DNA of 64,000 bases from Mycoplasmopsis columbina (GTDB lineage: Bacteria > Bacillota_I > Bacilli_A > Mycoplasmatales > Metamycoplasmataceae), in NCBI RefSeq assembly GCF_900660685.1, contig NZ_LR215041.1, forward strand, positions 1 to 64,000, given 5' to 3'. Shown here piece after piece: positions 10,522 through 22,500 of this stretch. The stretch's first letter is position 1; each line of letters starts with the position of its first letter. Under the pieces are notes generated by a model. The model was not told the DNA's origin. It saw only the letters and a program-made list of their open reading frames with translations, and ran no database searches. Both the position numbers and the translations under genes were made by a program.

Positions 10522-11114
10522 TGACTTTTTAGAGATTTAAAATCAAATTGAGTTGGAGTTTTTTTACCAAAAAATTCTAATTCAACACTTGCTTGTTTTC
10601 TTGGCCCATCTAATTCTAAAATTCTACCTGTTTCGCCTTTAAAAGGTCCATCAATAATTTCAACGATTTCACCAATAAGGAAAGGATCAAGAATTTCTCC
10701 ATCTTCAAAACTTTTAGCGTATTTTTCTTCTTGTTTTAAACTATTTTTTATTTGTTTTTCTGAAATAGGAGTTGGTTTTGCTCCTTTACCAGAAGAACCA
10801 ATTAATCCTGTAACATATTGTGTGTTACGAACCACGAATCATGCTTCATCAGTCATATCCATATTAATAAAAATATAACCACTATACATGTTAATGTATT
10901 TAACTTTGTAAGGTTCACCATTTAATTTTTTTTCTTGTTCTTTAGCAGAAATAGTTGGTTTTTTGAATATTTTAAATGGTCCATCCGATGTGGCATTTTG
11001 ATTGAAACTTTGTTCAACACCTTCACTCACAATTCTGTTTTTAAGTGATTCAACAACTTGATCTTCTTTACCAGTAACGGTACTTACCATGTATCATAAA
11101 AATTTTTCTTTCAT
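10512..11114 (-). CDS. nusG: Transcription termination/antitermination factor NusG
   Basis: Binds RNA polymerase and modulates pausing and termination. The 200-residue protein has the NGN domain (start MKEKFLWYMVSTVTGKE, then GYIFINM and WFVVRNT) and a C-terminal KOW domain (GEIVEIIDGPFKGETGRI). A 30-residue insertion (GPFKIFKKPT region) lies inside the NGN domain, common in mycoplasma NusG. The ATG follows AAAAGGAATAAAT. It is last in rpmG-secE-nusG. Confidence 0.95.
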
Positions 11115-11133
11115 ATTTATTCCTTTTATTTAA

Positions 11134-11361
11134 TTAAATACCTGCGCTTTTTCAAATTAATGCAAAAATAGTTGCAAAAATAATAACGATTCCTATAAAA
11201 ATTGATGAAAAGATAACAACTTGAAAAAAAGAAGATCAATTAGTTTTAGATGAAGGTCATCTGACTCTTTTTATTTCTTTAAAAAAACGTCTAAAAAAAT
11301 ATTTTTTCGGTTTTTTCACTTTTTCAATTTTAACTTTTGAATCTTTAGATTTTTTAAACAT
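11134..11361 (-). CDS. secE: Preprotein translocase subunit SecE
   Basis: Essential membrane subunit of the SecYEG channel. The 75-residue protein has a basic N-terminus, the conserved amphipathic segment FFKEIKRVRWPS, and a single membrane helix at residues ~48-70. Three UGA Trp codons are needed. Too short for most gene finders, but the motif and the position between rpmG and nusG are decisive. Its ATG overlaps the rpmG stop by one base. Confidence 0.93.
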
Positions 11362-11510
11362 TATTTTTCCTCTTTATGCAAAGTGTGAGTTCTACATTTA
11401 GGGCAAAATTTTTTAATTTCAATTCTTTGTGCACTTGACAAACTTTTAGGAGTAATGTAATTAAGTGCAAAACATTGAGAACAACTTAAAGCCACTTTTC
11501 TTTTTTCCAT
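11361..11510 (-). CDS. rpmG: Ribosomal protein L33
   Basis: Basic 49-residue large-subunit protein with four Cys in two CxxC pairs (C10/C13 and C36/C39), so it is the zinc-binding C+ form. Start MEKRKVALSCSQC. Overlaps secE by one base (TAATG). In Bacillus the corresponding rpmG copy also sits between sigH and secE. Confidence 0.93.
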   Translation of the reverse strand: MEKRKVALSCSQCFALNYITPKSLSSAQRIEIKKFCPKCRTHTLHKEEK

Positions 11511-11534
11511 ATAATTATAACCTTTTCCATTTAA

Positions 11535-11561
11535 AAAACCCCCGTGCGGGAGGTTTTGATT
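11535..11561 (-). terminator. GC-rich terminator between the sigma-like gene and rpmG
   Basis: On the minus strand AAAACCTCC / GGGGGTTTT (one T-G pair) with T6 after it; one of the few GC-rich spots in the window. It would end transcription coming from cysS-rlmB-sigma-like before rpmG, or act as an attenuator for rpmG-secE-nusG. Confidence 0.7.
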
Positions 11562-11579
11562 TTAATATACTTATTATAT

Positions 11580-12173
11580 TTAATAATTAAAATATGAAAC
11601 AAATTTATTATAAATTTTTTGTTTATATTTATTAATTTTTTGAGAAGTCATAAAAATACTTTTATTTTTACCTAAAATCATTTGTTTGCAAAATTCTTTA
11701 TCTTTCAAAGAAAGAGATTTTCAAAAACTATTTGTATCAATTTTGTCTAGTTCATTAGTAATAGAGTTTTCTGCATCGGGGTCTTTTAACACAATTAAAT
11801 TATCTGTTTCTAAATAAACATTAGTTATTTTTCTCTTTTTAGAGTTTCAAAAATTAATGTAATTCAAGGTAAAAAGTTTAACAGTTTTAGCTAAATAAGT
11901 ATCAAATTTTGCTACTTCTAAAGAAGGCTTATAATTTTTCAGTATTTGACTTAATTTGCCTATAAAAGAGTTAAAAACATCTTCTTTAGAAAAGTGCAAA
12001 AAATTATGATCGTAAAAATAATTAGTTATGTTCATATTAATTAAATTTTCATATTTAAATAAAATAATTTTTACTAAATACTTTTCTTCAATTTTTTTTA
12101 GAAAGCATATTAATTTTTCATTATCTTTGTTTTTTAAAATATTTTCAAATTCTTTTATTTTTTTAAGCAACAA
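11580..12173 (-). CDS. Degenerate sigma-70-family-like protein in the sigH position
   Basis: A 197-residue basic protein. Residues ~62-108 resemble sigma region 2 (HFSKEDVFNSFIGKL, then a KFDTYLAKTVK segment like the F-x-T/S-Y-A of region 2). The C-terminal ~45 residues, LSLKDKEFCKQMI onward, resemble a region-4 helix-turn-helix with a basic recognition helix. The strongest argument is position: cysS, rlmB, this gene, rpmG, secE, nusG is the Bacillus order with sigH in this slot. Start is a TTG with AAAGGA 9 bases upstream and 5 bases after rlmB; no ATG fits. Could control recombination or competence genes as MG428 does in M. genitalium (analogy only). It has one UGA Trp in the middle (WNSKK) and one in FWKSL. 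Confidence 0.6.
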
Positions 12174-12178
12174 ATTTT

Positions 12179-12877
12179 TTATTCCTTTGTTAATTGATAA
12201 ATTAGCAAACCAGCAGCAACTGAAACATTTAAAGATTGAACAGTTCCTTTTTGTTCAATGTAAACAACTTCATCAGCTTCACGAATAACTGGAAGAGAAA
12301 CACCGTCTCCTTCATTGCCTAAAACCAAAACAGATGGTTTATTGTATGTAACTTGATCAAAACGTTTTGCATTTGAATCAAGAGCAGAAACATAAATTCA
12401 ATAGTTTAATTTTTTAAGCTTGTTTAAAGTGGCAGAGATATTATTAACCTTAATAATTTTGGTATTGATAAAGCCACCAGAGGACACTTTTAAAACCGTT
12501 GAAGTTATACCAACAGATCTCTCTTTTGGAATAATAATGAATTTAATTCCAAAAGCATTTGCGGTTCTTAAAATTGCTCCAAAATTATGAGGATCTTGTA
12601 AGTGATCAAGGACTAAAATATTTTTAGGTTTTTCTTTTTCAATTTCTTTAAATTCATAGATTGGAAAATCTTTTAAAAAAGCAATTACACCTTGGTGATT
12701 ATCTCGATCATATTTTTCGAAAAAGGTTTTATCTTTAATTTCGATTGTTGCTTGAGTTTGTTTTTTAATGTTGTGTAAAAAAGAAGAGTTTTCTAAAATT
12801 ACTATTTTTTGAATAGGCAATTTATTTTTGATAGCATCAAGAACGCTATTTCTTCCACACATAAATAATTTTTCCAT
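12179..12877 (-). CDS. rlmB: 23S rRNA 2'-O-ribose methyltransferase (TrmH/SpoU family)
   Basis: SPOUT-family methyltransferase that methylates a ribose in 23S rRNA. The 232-residue protein begins MEKLFMCGRNSVLDAI, the usual RlmB N-terminal substrate-binding domain. Motif 1 is LDHLQDPHNFGAILRTA, motif 2 is LGNEGDGVS, and motif 3 is SLNVSVAAG near the C-terminus. One UGA Trp is present. Follows cysS by 44 bases, as in Bacillus (yacO). The exact target base is inferred from the family. Confidence 0.9.
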
Positions 12878-12921
12878 CTTTCAATCCTTTTTCATCATAA
12901 ATAAGTTTTTAAATTAAATTG

Positions 12922-14166
12922 TTAATAAACACCTTTTTTAATTAATTTATCTCTTAAAATATCAGCTGCTTGATAATCTTTTTTAGCTATTAACAAGCTT
13001 CATTGGTTAAAAATATCTAATTCTTCAAGATATTGGTTTTTATCTGTTAATTCTGGGTGGATAATTTTTAAAACATCAAAAACTATTTTTCCATTTTCAA
13101 AAGTAGGAGTTTTATTAAAAGTCTTTAAGGCTTCATTTAAAAGTAAGTTATATTTGGCAAAATCTTTTTCTGCTAGAGCATTCATTATTTCTTTTGATTC
13201 ACTTAAAAGTTCTTTATTTGACTCTTTTCAATCTTTTAAAGTGAAAAATTTAAAAATAAATTTAACTAATTTATTTTTTATATTTTGCATGTTTTGAATT
13301 AGTTCTTCAGTGATGTTTATTGGAGCAGTGATTTTGGCACTTAAAATTATTAATTTCAATATATCTTTACCATATTTGTTTATAAAATCATCTGCCAAGA
13401 TAATATTGCCTAATGATTTAGACATTTTGTCACCATTTAAATTAATTTGGCCAGTTCTTAATCATTCTTTAGCGAGAGGTTCATTGTAAATAGCTCGTTG
13501 TTGAATGTTTTCGTTTTCGTGATGTGGAAAAGTTAAGTCCATTCCACCACCATGTAAGTCAACTCCATCTTTACCGAAATGCTTGTCAATTAGGGCACAA
13601 CATTCTGTGTGTCATCCGGGTCTACCGAAACCAAAAGAAGAATTAAATTTAATTCCGTGAGTAGTGTTTTTTCAAAGTGCAAAATCGCCAATAAATTGTT
13701 TGCCATCAGAATTTTCTTCAAATTCCATTTTATCTAGATTTTGATTTGAAACTTCACCGTAGTATTTTTCATTATTCTTAATGCTAAATCAAACATTACC
13801 ATTCTCATCTTTATAAGCTGATTTATTCTTGATTATTTTATTTATATATGAGTCAATAACATCTAGATTGTCTGTAACTTTTTCAATATGTGTGATTGTA
13901 TCCACATTTAAATTTTTAAGTAAGTCAAGATAGTAAGATGTATAAAATTCACTAATTTCTTTTTCACTTTTGTTTAACTCTGCAGCTTTATTAATAATTT
14001 TGTCGTCGATATCAGTTATATTATGAATAAATTGGAATGGTTTATTATTTGCTCTGTAACCCTTTAGAATGAAATCGTAAGTTAGAATAGGTCTTAGATT
14101 ACCAATATGTACATAATTGTAAACAGTTGGACCGCAAACATAAATTTTAGTAATTTCTTTGCTCAC
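12922..14166 (-). CDS. cysS: Cysteinyl-tRNA synthetase
   Basis: Class I synthetase of 414 aa. The HIGH motif reads HIGN at residues 20-23 after CGPTVYNYV, whose Cys is a zinc ligand. Further zinc ligands are in [10 protein letters not shown], and the KMSKS loop reads KMSKSLGN. The frame requires several UGA Trp codons, so it appears as three fragments under the standard code. Length is slightly below the 460 of E. coli, the shortfall being in the C-terminal anticodon-binding part. First gene of the minus-strand block down to the sigma-like gene. Confidence 0.95.
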
Positions 14167-14277
14167 TATTACTCCTTTAAAATGTTATCAATCTTTTCTT
14201 TCCATAAATTTACTATAAATAAATAGAAAATAGTAAAATTAAGTATATAGAAATTTTATATCAAGGAGATTTATTTT

Positions 14278-15645
14278 ATGAAAATTGTAGTAGTTGGTGC
14301 AAACCACGCGGGAACATCTTTTTTAAGAACTCTTAAAACCGTGAATCCTAATGCTGAAGTTACAGCATACGACAGAAATACAAACACATCATTTTTAGGA
14401 TGTGGTATTGCTATTTGAGTAGCAGGAACATGTAAAGATTCATCAGGTTTATTTTACTCATCACCTGAAATTTTAAAGAATGAATATGGTGTTAATTTAC
14501 ACATTGAACATGATGTTTTAAACATTGACAAAGATAAAAAAGAATTAACAATTAAAAATTTAAAAACAGGAGAAGTGTTTACTGATACATACGACAAACT
14601 TGTTTTTGCTGGTGGTACATGACCAATTCTTCCACCAATCAAAGGAGCAGATTTAAAAAACATTGTCTTATCAAAATTATTCCAACATGCAGAATACTTA
14701 GTTGAAAAAGCTAATGATGACAAAATTCAAAATGTTGTTGTTGTTGGTGCAGGATACATTGGTATTGAATTAGTAGAAGCATTCCACATGAAAGGTAAAA
14801 AAGTTACCTTAATTGATTTAAGTGACAGAGTTGTTGCAAATTACTTAGACAAAGAATTTACAGACAAAATGGAAGCCAACATGGTTAAAGATGGAATCAC
14901 TTTAGCACTTGGTCAAAAATGTGTTGAATTTAAATCAGAAGACGGAGAACATGTATCAGAAGTTGTAACTGATAAAGGGTCTTACAAAGCTGATTTAGTA
15001 ATTTTAAGTGTTGGATTTAAACCAAACACAGATGCTTTACCAGGAGTTGACAAATTACCTAACGGTGCAATTAAAGTTAATGAATATCAACAATCAATTA
15101 GCGACGAAAACATTTATGTATTAGGTGATTCAGCATCATTGAAACACTGTGTAACAAATGACTTTGGTCACGTTGCATTAGCAACAAATGCTGTTAAAAC
15201 TGGTATTGTTGCGGCATTGAATTTAGCTGGATTAAAAGTTCCTTTCCCAGGTGTAGTTGGAACAAACTCAATTAATGTGTTTGGCTGCAAATACGCTTCA
15301 ACAGGCTTTACTGAAGTAATGGCAAAAGCAAAAGGATTTGAAAATGCTGCCGCAATTTACTTTGAAGATAATGACAAATGTGAATTCGTTCCTGACTATG
15401 AAAAAGTAGGATTTAAAATTGTTTATGATACAAAAACATTAAGATTGTTAGGTGCTCAAGTGGGTTCATGAGGTTCAACAAACCACACAGAAGTTATGTA
15501 CATGTTTGGTTTAGCTCTTCAAAAACAATTAACTTTACCAGAAATTGCTTTAACAGACGTGTTCTTCTTACCACACTTTAATAAACCATTTAACTTCTTC
15601 TTAATGCCAATTCTTAAAGCTTTAGGATTAAACTACAAAAAATAA
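14278..15645 (+). CDS. nox: NADH oxidase (water-forming, CoA-disulfide reductase family)
   Basis: FAD enzyme that oxidises NADH with oxygen, regenerating NAD for glycolysis. The 455-residue protein has the FAD-binding N-terminus VVVGANHAG, the redox-active Cys at residue 42 in FLGCGIAIW (key residue for four-electron reduction to water), an NAD-binding GAGYIGIE in the middle, and the FAD-contacting VLGDSA segment. The ATG follows AAGGAGAT by 8 bases. UGA Trp at three or more positions. Ends in its own hairpin terminator. Confidence 0.95.
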
Positions 15646-15659
15646 AATTACAAAAGAAA

Positions 15660-15691
15660 AATAGTTGCTAGCAATAAGCAATTATTTTTTA
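15660..15691 (+). terminator. Terminator after nox
   Basis: 10-bp stem AATAGTTGCT / AGCAATTATT (one G-T pair), 7-base loop, then a T-run. Confidence 0.75.
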
Positions 15692-15753
15692 TTTTCTTGT
15701 GTTAAACTTTAATTCTAGAAGAATTATTAGTTAAGAAGCAAACGAGGAGAAAA

Positions 15754-16239
15754 ATGAAAAAAATAATTTATTTTGCTGGGGGATGTTTTTGAGGCGTGGA
15801 AGCCTTTTTTAAGCTACAAAAAGGAGTTTTAGATACAACTGTTGGATATGCTAATTCAAATATTGAATTTCCTACATATCAAGATGTGTGTGAAGGTAGA
15901 TCAACAGCAAGTGAAGCTGTAAAAGTCGCTTACGATAATGAAGAAACAACTTTATCAGAATTAATTAAAGCAATTTTCACAGTAGTTGATCCAACAGAAT
16001 TAAATAAACAAGGACCTGATGAAGGCATCCAATATAGAAATGGTATCTATTTTATAGACAAAAAAGATGAAGTAGTAATTAAAGATACTTTAAATGAAAT
16101 AGCCAAAAATTTTAAGAGTAAAATTGTAACAGAAGTGACAGAGTTGGACAATTTTTTTGCTGCAGAAGATTATCATCAAGATTATTTAGATAAAAATCCA
16201 AATGGTTATTGTCATATTGACTTAAAAATGAAAAAATAA
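15754..16239 (+). CDS. msrA: Peptide-methionine (S)-S-oxide reductase
   Basis: Repairs oxidised methionine. The 161-residue protein carries the GGCFWG signature with the catalytic Cys at residue 11, the Trp of which is encoded by TGA, so the enzyme only exists under table 4. DQYR-type region appears as GPDEGIQYRNGIY, and HQDYLDKNP near the C-terminus is typical. Start ATG has GAGGAG 6 bases upstream. Lies alone downstream of nox, another oxygen-related gene. Confidence 0.94.
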
Positions 16240-16261
16240 ATGCATTTTTTAGCTTTTAAGG

Positions 16262-16267
16262 TATAAT
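16262..16267 (+). promoter_or_regulatory. -10 box (TATAAT) of the PDxFFG leader
   Basis: Exact consensus -10 sequence 23 bases after the msrA stop; the -35 is weak (TGCATT around 16240). Transcription would begin near 16274. Confidence 0.55.
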
Positions 16268-16313
16268 GTGAAAAGTTATCTTTAAATTTTATAAATAATA
16301 GAAAGAGTATTTT

Positions 16314-16385
16314 ATGAGGAAGAATTCAATCATGATTAACTGAATTTTCATGAATTTCATTTTTGGAAATTCTTCTTTTGCGTAA
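16314..16385 (+). CDS. Possible 23-residue leader peptide
   Basis: ATG...TAA open frame of 24 codons with a GAAAGAG site 6-7 bases upstream. The product begins MRKNSIM and is then hydrophobic (WIFMNFIF) with one UGA Trp. It lies between a -10 box and a terminator and is wholly inside a hairpin. It could be a leader peptide whose translation controls folding of the leader; it could also be a small membrane peptide, or not translated. Confidence 0.35.
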
Positions 16386-16444
16386 AACTCTAGTATTTTA
16401 TTTGATTAAAAAACAGTAATAAAAGTGTTTGGAATACAAATCAA

Positions 16445-16473
16445 AGATGTACTAGACTTAGTACATCTTTTTT
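16445..16473 (+). terminator. Intrinsic terminator inside the PDxFFG leader
   Basis: Perfect 10-bp stem AGATGTACTA / TAGTACATCT with loop GACT followed by T6, ending 28 bases before the ATG of the giant gene. No good second promoter fits between it and the gene, so readthrough is probably needed. Confidence 0.75.
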
Positions 16474-16501
16474 AGATAACTACTAAAATGAAAGGACTTC
16501 T

Positions 16502-19500
16502 ATGAGTAAGAAAAAGTTCAATTTTAGAACCTTAGTATGACCTAAATATGCCTTATCTGCAGGTATTTTAGTTGCAGGTATTGGTGCTGCTTTAGGTGCA
16601 TTATATGGTTATTCATTAAATTCAAATGAGAAAGTAGGAAGAAATAATCCCACAAAAGATTCAGAGTTGAAAAATGTTTTTGTTGGTAGTGATAAAGAAG
16701 CCAAAGGAAATTTTTTAACAGGTGATAAAAGTGGTGTGTTAGCTGAATATGATTTAGAAACAAATAAGGTAAAAGATAGAAATGGCAACATAGTTGATGT
16801 TGATACTTATTTAACTGATTATTACAAAAAAAATCGTAATCTGCCAATATTAAACATTAAGTACGGATCATTTAATTTCTTTAATGAATATATTGAAGCT
16901 GTATCCCCAGCTGAGTTCTTTAAATTTACTAGATGATTCATGACTAATGTTTCATGAGGACCAGAAATTATTACATTAAAATCATTTTCAATTGTTAAAG
17001 GTGTTGAACAAAATGGTAATTCTATTACTTTAGGTGCGCACGCTAATACAAATAAAGAATATACAACAATTACATTCTACCCTGATGCCTTCTTCGGTTC
17101 ATTGCCAATTCATTCAGGAATAGGTGGTGCAGGAAATGGGCCTGATTCACTTGTCTACAAAGTTAATAAAAATTTACTTACCTATGATGGTATTTCAAGT
17201 TTCTTGAGTAAAGTTCCTCTTTATAATGGTTTAGCCAATGTAAGTTCACGTACATTGTCATTTTATTTTTTTAGAAATATAACAGATATAAGACAATTAG
17301 TTGGTCATAAAGTTTATGCTCTTAAAAAACCAAATTGAGAAAAAAACTTATTAGATTTAGCTGTTGATAATGTAGAAATTTCTAGATTTAAAAATAATAA
17401 TCCATATTTATTGATTGTAAATGGCAATTCTTTAGAAGAAGCAAAAATTAACTTAAAAAACAAAATTAAAGAATATGAAGCAGTTGATGAATATGGTTTA
17501 TTGAAAGATTTAGATCTAAATAGTTTAGAAGAAAAAACTATTACTTATGCATCAATTAATCCTAATGAGGCAGTGGATAGAAAAACTATTTTAGATAGAT
17601 ATTTAAATTTAGTGTTTGACGATGGTACGGAATACAAAGTATTTAAGTCATTTAAAGATATTGAATATAAACAAAACACTGGAGAAAATTTTGCAATTAG
17701 AAATGAAGAATTAGTTGAATCAATTAAAAAAGGATATAAAAAAGCTGAAAACGCATTATTAGATTTAGTCGCTGAATATGAAGATAAATTGGAAAAAATT
17801 GCTTCTAAATTTAATTTAGATGAAGCAAAATGACCAACATTTCATGCGGCTTATTTGAAATTTTTAGAAATAAATGATGAATTATCTAAAACTTTATATC
17901 CAGAAATTGCAAAAGTTGTTGAACAATTAGAAAAAATTAAAGTAGTTGAAGAAACAAAAGCTACCAAGGAAGAAGAAAAAAGTGAAAAAGACACTCAAGT
18001 AACAACTTTACAAACAAGAATTGATGAATTAGAAGCTAAAGATTCAAGAACTGATGAGGAAGAAACTGAGTTAACTGAAAAAAGAGAAGAAAAAGAAAAT
18101 TTAGATCAAGAAATTGAAACATTAGTTACTGAAATTCAAGAACTAGAAACTCAACTCTCAGAATTCTCTCCTTCAAAAGAAGAACTAAATCAACAATTAA
18201 CTAAATTGACAATTGAAAAAGACGAAAAATTAGGTAATTTATCAGAAACTATTGATCCATATATTGAAACAATTAGATATGATAAAGAAAAATTAGATGA
18301 TCTTTTTAAATTATTGACTGAGGAATATGCTCTTATAAACGAAGATTTTGTTAAAAAATTGAAAACAGGCATTGAATTCAATGATGAAAATACTAAGTAC
18401 AGAGAACAAGCAGAATTAGCAAATAAATTTAATGAATTAACTCACAATTATAACAATAAATTACAACTAATTGCTACACCTATTTTAGATGGAGCTGTTT
18501 TTAGACCAACCAATTTTGAAACAACAACATACTATTTAAATGATTTGGCTTATTTGCCAAACCAATTAATAGGTGTTGAATCACTACAAGAAATTTCAAA
18601 AAATGCTCAATTAAATTGAAGAGATTTTTATAACTTAAATGGTTTTCTTGATAGTAAAAATGATGAAACTAATCGTGAAGGTAAACAACTATATCTTTAT
18701 GCAACCGATCTTCATTCATTAGAAGATGAATTTAATAAAAGTAATCCAAACACTGAATTTAAATTTGAATTTACCAAACTTCAAGAAGAATTAAAAAATA
18801 TAGCAAAAGAATTGAATGAAATTGAGAGCAAAAGAAATGATCATGAACATCTAGCACTAAAAGTATCAGAAGAAAATCAAAATCCAAGTGTTTCAAACTA
18901 TTTAAGTAAATATTTTGATGCTTCTAGAGAACAAGTTAGTTTACCTGAAAATTACAAATTATTAGGTTATGATGTTTTTTCTCAAAGAGAATCATCATTT
19001 AATTTCTTTATTGCTAAATCATATGAAAAAGGTAAAGAATATCTTGAATTAGCTTTAAATGGTAATCCAAATGCCGGTGATAATACTAAAGATAAAGAAG
19101 GATTTTTAGCGTACTTTAATAGAATTGCGCAACCAATTTTAAATGACACAGATAAGAAATCCGCTTTTGAAGAATTAAAAGCATTAGATAAAGAGAGAGT
19201 TGAACTAGGAAATAAACTAAGAGAAAATATTGACAATGTAACTCAAGATCAACAATTAGAAGTTTCTCTAGCTATTGCAAAATTTGCAGGAAAAGAAGCT
19301 ATATTCAATGAAGCAGTAAAAGATCAAAATATTAATTACTCACAATTAACTGTTTTAGTTGAAATGAAAGAAGCTTTAGAAGAATCATTAAAATTGATGA
19401 ACAAAATGATTGAAGAAAGAGAACAATATAAAGAAAAAAGTGCGCAATCATTTGCTCTTAGTTTGGATACACGTTTTGTAAACTTTAAAATTAATTTCTT

Positions 19501-22500
19501 GCTTAATTCGCCATCATTTACAGATGCAAATATTTTAGAAGCTTATCAAAAAGTAGTTGCTGAATATGAAAAAGAAAGAGCTTCAGTAATAGAAAGATAT
19601 AAAGAAAATGTTGCACAAAAAGATATAGCATGATTTATGCAACGTGCTGAAGGAATCTTATTAAAAGTTAAATATGACAAATATAAATCAGTTTTTGCTG
19701 ATGATGTAACAAGAACATCGCTTGAAACTACAAAAAACGGTTTAGAATCTGAAAAACCTAGTGCAGAAGAAAATAAAAACACTGCTCAAAGTGCTTTAAC
19801 TACAGTGGCTGAAGAATTGAATAATGTATTAACTTCAAATAATTATGATGAAAATACAACGTTAGATGCTAAATTAGAAACACTTTATAATGATGAATTA
19901 TCTAAAGTTACAGAAATTCTTGTTGAGTTAGATAAATTACATCAATCAGTTGAAGATAGTATTGATGTAAAAACTCTTTCAAACGAAATTAAAGAATTAG
20001 AAAATCAATATAAAGCAACAGAAGATGATCAAGAAAAAGAACGTATTTTTGGTCAAATAACATTAAAAATAACTGAATTAAACAATCTAAATAATCTTCA
20101 ATTAGTTACAGTAACTAAAAACTTATTTAATAGTGGCGTAAAATCTGTTTTAGATAATTTAAAAGTTCAAAAAGATGCTAATTTAGGTTCATATGCTGAT
20201 TTAATTAGTCTTAATGAAACAATTCTATCAACCTTAAATAATGAAACAGTTTTAAACACTTTAACTATTTTACGTAATATTAATCGTGAAAATACAACAG
20301 CAGTGGACAAAATTGTTGAATTCATTGATTTTATAGGTCCAAACACTGAATTAAATGAAAAATTGAATGAAGCAGAAGAATATACAACAACATTAAATAC
20401 ATACAATTTAGCAAAAACTACCTATAACGAAAACAAAGATAAATTAGAAGAAATTACAAAAGATTTAGCGACTGTAAATGAGGCTTTATCATTGCTTGAT
20501 GAAGTTGAAGCAGATAATGCTTTAAATGAAATTCAACAAAAAGCTTCAACATCTAAAGCAACAGAAAACAAACTTTACAAAGAACTGAGAGATGCCAGAG
20601 TTGAAGAAACAATTATTTCTGCTACCCAACCCAAAGATGCTGAAGGTAAACCAGTTGATAATTTAAGATATGAATTAAATCAATTAATGACTTCATATAA
20701 TGAAAATGATGAAATTATTTCAAAAGCTAAAAACTTATTAAAAGATTTATCTGACGAAAATAGCGCTATAAATCAAGCAAAAACAAAAATTCAAAGTGCT
20801 AAAGAAAAAGTAAATTTTGATGCCGAAGCTGAAGACTTTAAAGAAGAAGTAGACAATTTAACAGCTGCTGCCGAAGAATATCTTCCAAATATAAAACAAA
20901 AAACATTACTTAATAAATTTAAAGAAATTAATGCAAGTGATTCAGGTGCATTCTATGAAAAACTTCTAGAAGCTTTAAATATTGATGATGAAGATCAAAA
21001 AGATACAGCAAAAGAAGAACTTAAAAAATATGTTGAAAACCCCGATTCATTAATTCAATTAACTCAAGATGAAATTGATAAAGTAAAAAATGCAATTATT
21101 CAAATTAGTTCTAAGAAAGATCAATTATTTGAACACTATGAGGAAGTAAAAAAAGCTGAAGAAGATTATTTAAAACAATTAGAAACTTTATATAAAGAAG
21201 TTGTTTTAAAAGGATATGCTTTAATTTCAAAAGACCAGTTAAAAGATGCTGACTTAAAAGATTTAGTATTGCAATTAGATGTAAAAATTTCTGATTTAAA
21301 AGCGGAAATTTATTCATTAGAAGATAAAAAAGCAGAGTTAATTAAAATTGATGCTAAATATAATGATGTTGTAACCAAATTAGCTGAATTAGAGGCTAAT
21401 TCAGAAATTCAAGATGCAGCAAATAAATATGCAGAAAGCTTTTTTGCATATGCTCAAAATGACTTAGTTATTGAAAACCACGCAGTTGACATTTTAAAAA
21501 TGTTAGTTGGTAAAGCTTATGATAAACACTATAAAAATGTTGTTGAACCAGCAGAAGTTTTATTAGAAGAAATTAAAAATCTTGAAGAACGTTTAGAAGA
21601 AATTCAAGAAGAAAAACCTGATACATATGAAGAAGATGAAGAATATGTATCTAAAAGTGCTGAAAAAGAACAAAAAGAAGCAGAATTAGAACCAGTTCAA
21701 GAACTTTATAACAACTATTTTGAACCATTTGGTGAATTGTATGATGAAGCGGAAAGTTCATTAGGTCAAAGTTTAACATTAGAAGCTGAAGAAGATGAAG
21801 AAAATCAAAGTCAATATGATCAAGCTAACGAATTGTTAAACGCAGCCATTGAACAAGATGAAGCATACGGGCAAACATTAGATGCATTAAATACTTATAT
21901 AAATGAATATACTGATTATGCTAAAAACTTAGATGGTAACTTTACTCTAAATAATTCTGTTATAGCTTCATATGAAGAAATTATTAAACAAGCTTTAGAA
22001 AACTTAATAAACATTAGAAATAATGAAATTCTTAAAAAAGCAAAACAACTTTCATTAGTTGATTCAACTAATTTAGGTGATGAATTAACTAATGAAAACC
22101 AATTAATAACTGCAGCAAGTCAAGTTGAATTAATCAACATTTTAACTAAAAAAGGTCTTTTAACTGCAACATCATCACTTGAAGATATTAATAAAGTAGT
22201 TCACAAAGTTGAATTAACTGACATTAAGAAAGAAGGCAAAAAACTTGTCTTTACTTTAAGAAAATTAAGATCATCAAATGAAAGAAGTTTTGATGGTGAC
22301 TTCAGTCAATACTATGCTAAATTTAACGTTGATGCAACAACAGAAGATGATGGTGTTTTAAATGCATTGGATAGGGCATTCAAGTTAGTTGGATTTAAAA
22401 AAGTTGTAGTTCCTTCTTTATTAAAAGAAGAAGGAAATGTAAAGAATGTTGTAACAAACAAAACTGAAAAAGGTTATTCACTTTACAATGATGCTTATCA

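Larger units (their letters stand above)
16240..16501 (+). promoter_or_regulatory. Leader region of the PDxFFG-opp locus
   Basis: The longest gene-free stretch of the window. It has a clear -10 box TATAAT at 16262-16267, a short open frame 16314-16385, a long imperfect hairpin 16304-16391 that encloses that frame, a possible antiterminator 16389-16395, a perfect terminator hairpin 16445-16473 and finally the ribosome site AAAGGA for the giant gene at 16502. This order is that of a transcription attenuator. I saw no tRNA-like or SRP-RNA-like motif in it. Confidence 0.55.

Noticed and set aside
16262..16475. Leader RNA as SRP RNA, tmRNA or another housekeeping RNA
   Set aside because: No conserved SRP loop, tag-peptide or tRNA-like part was seen; the order of elements fits a leader better.
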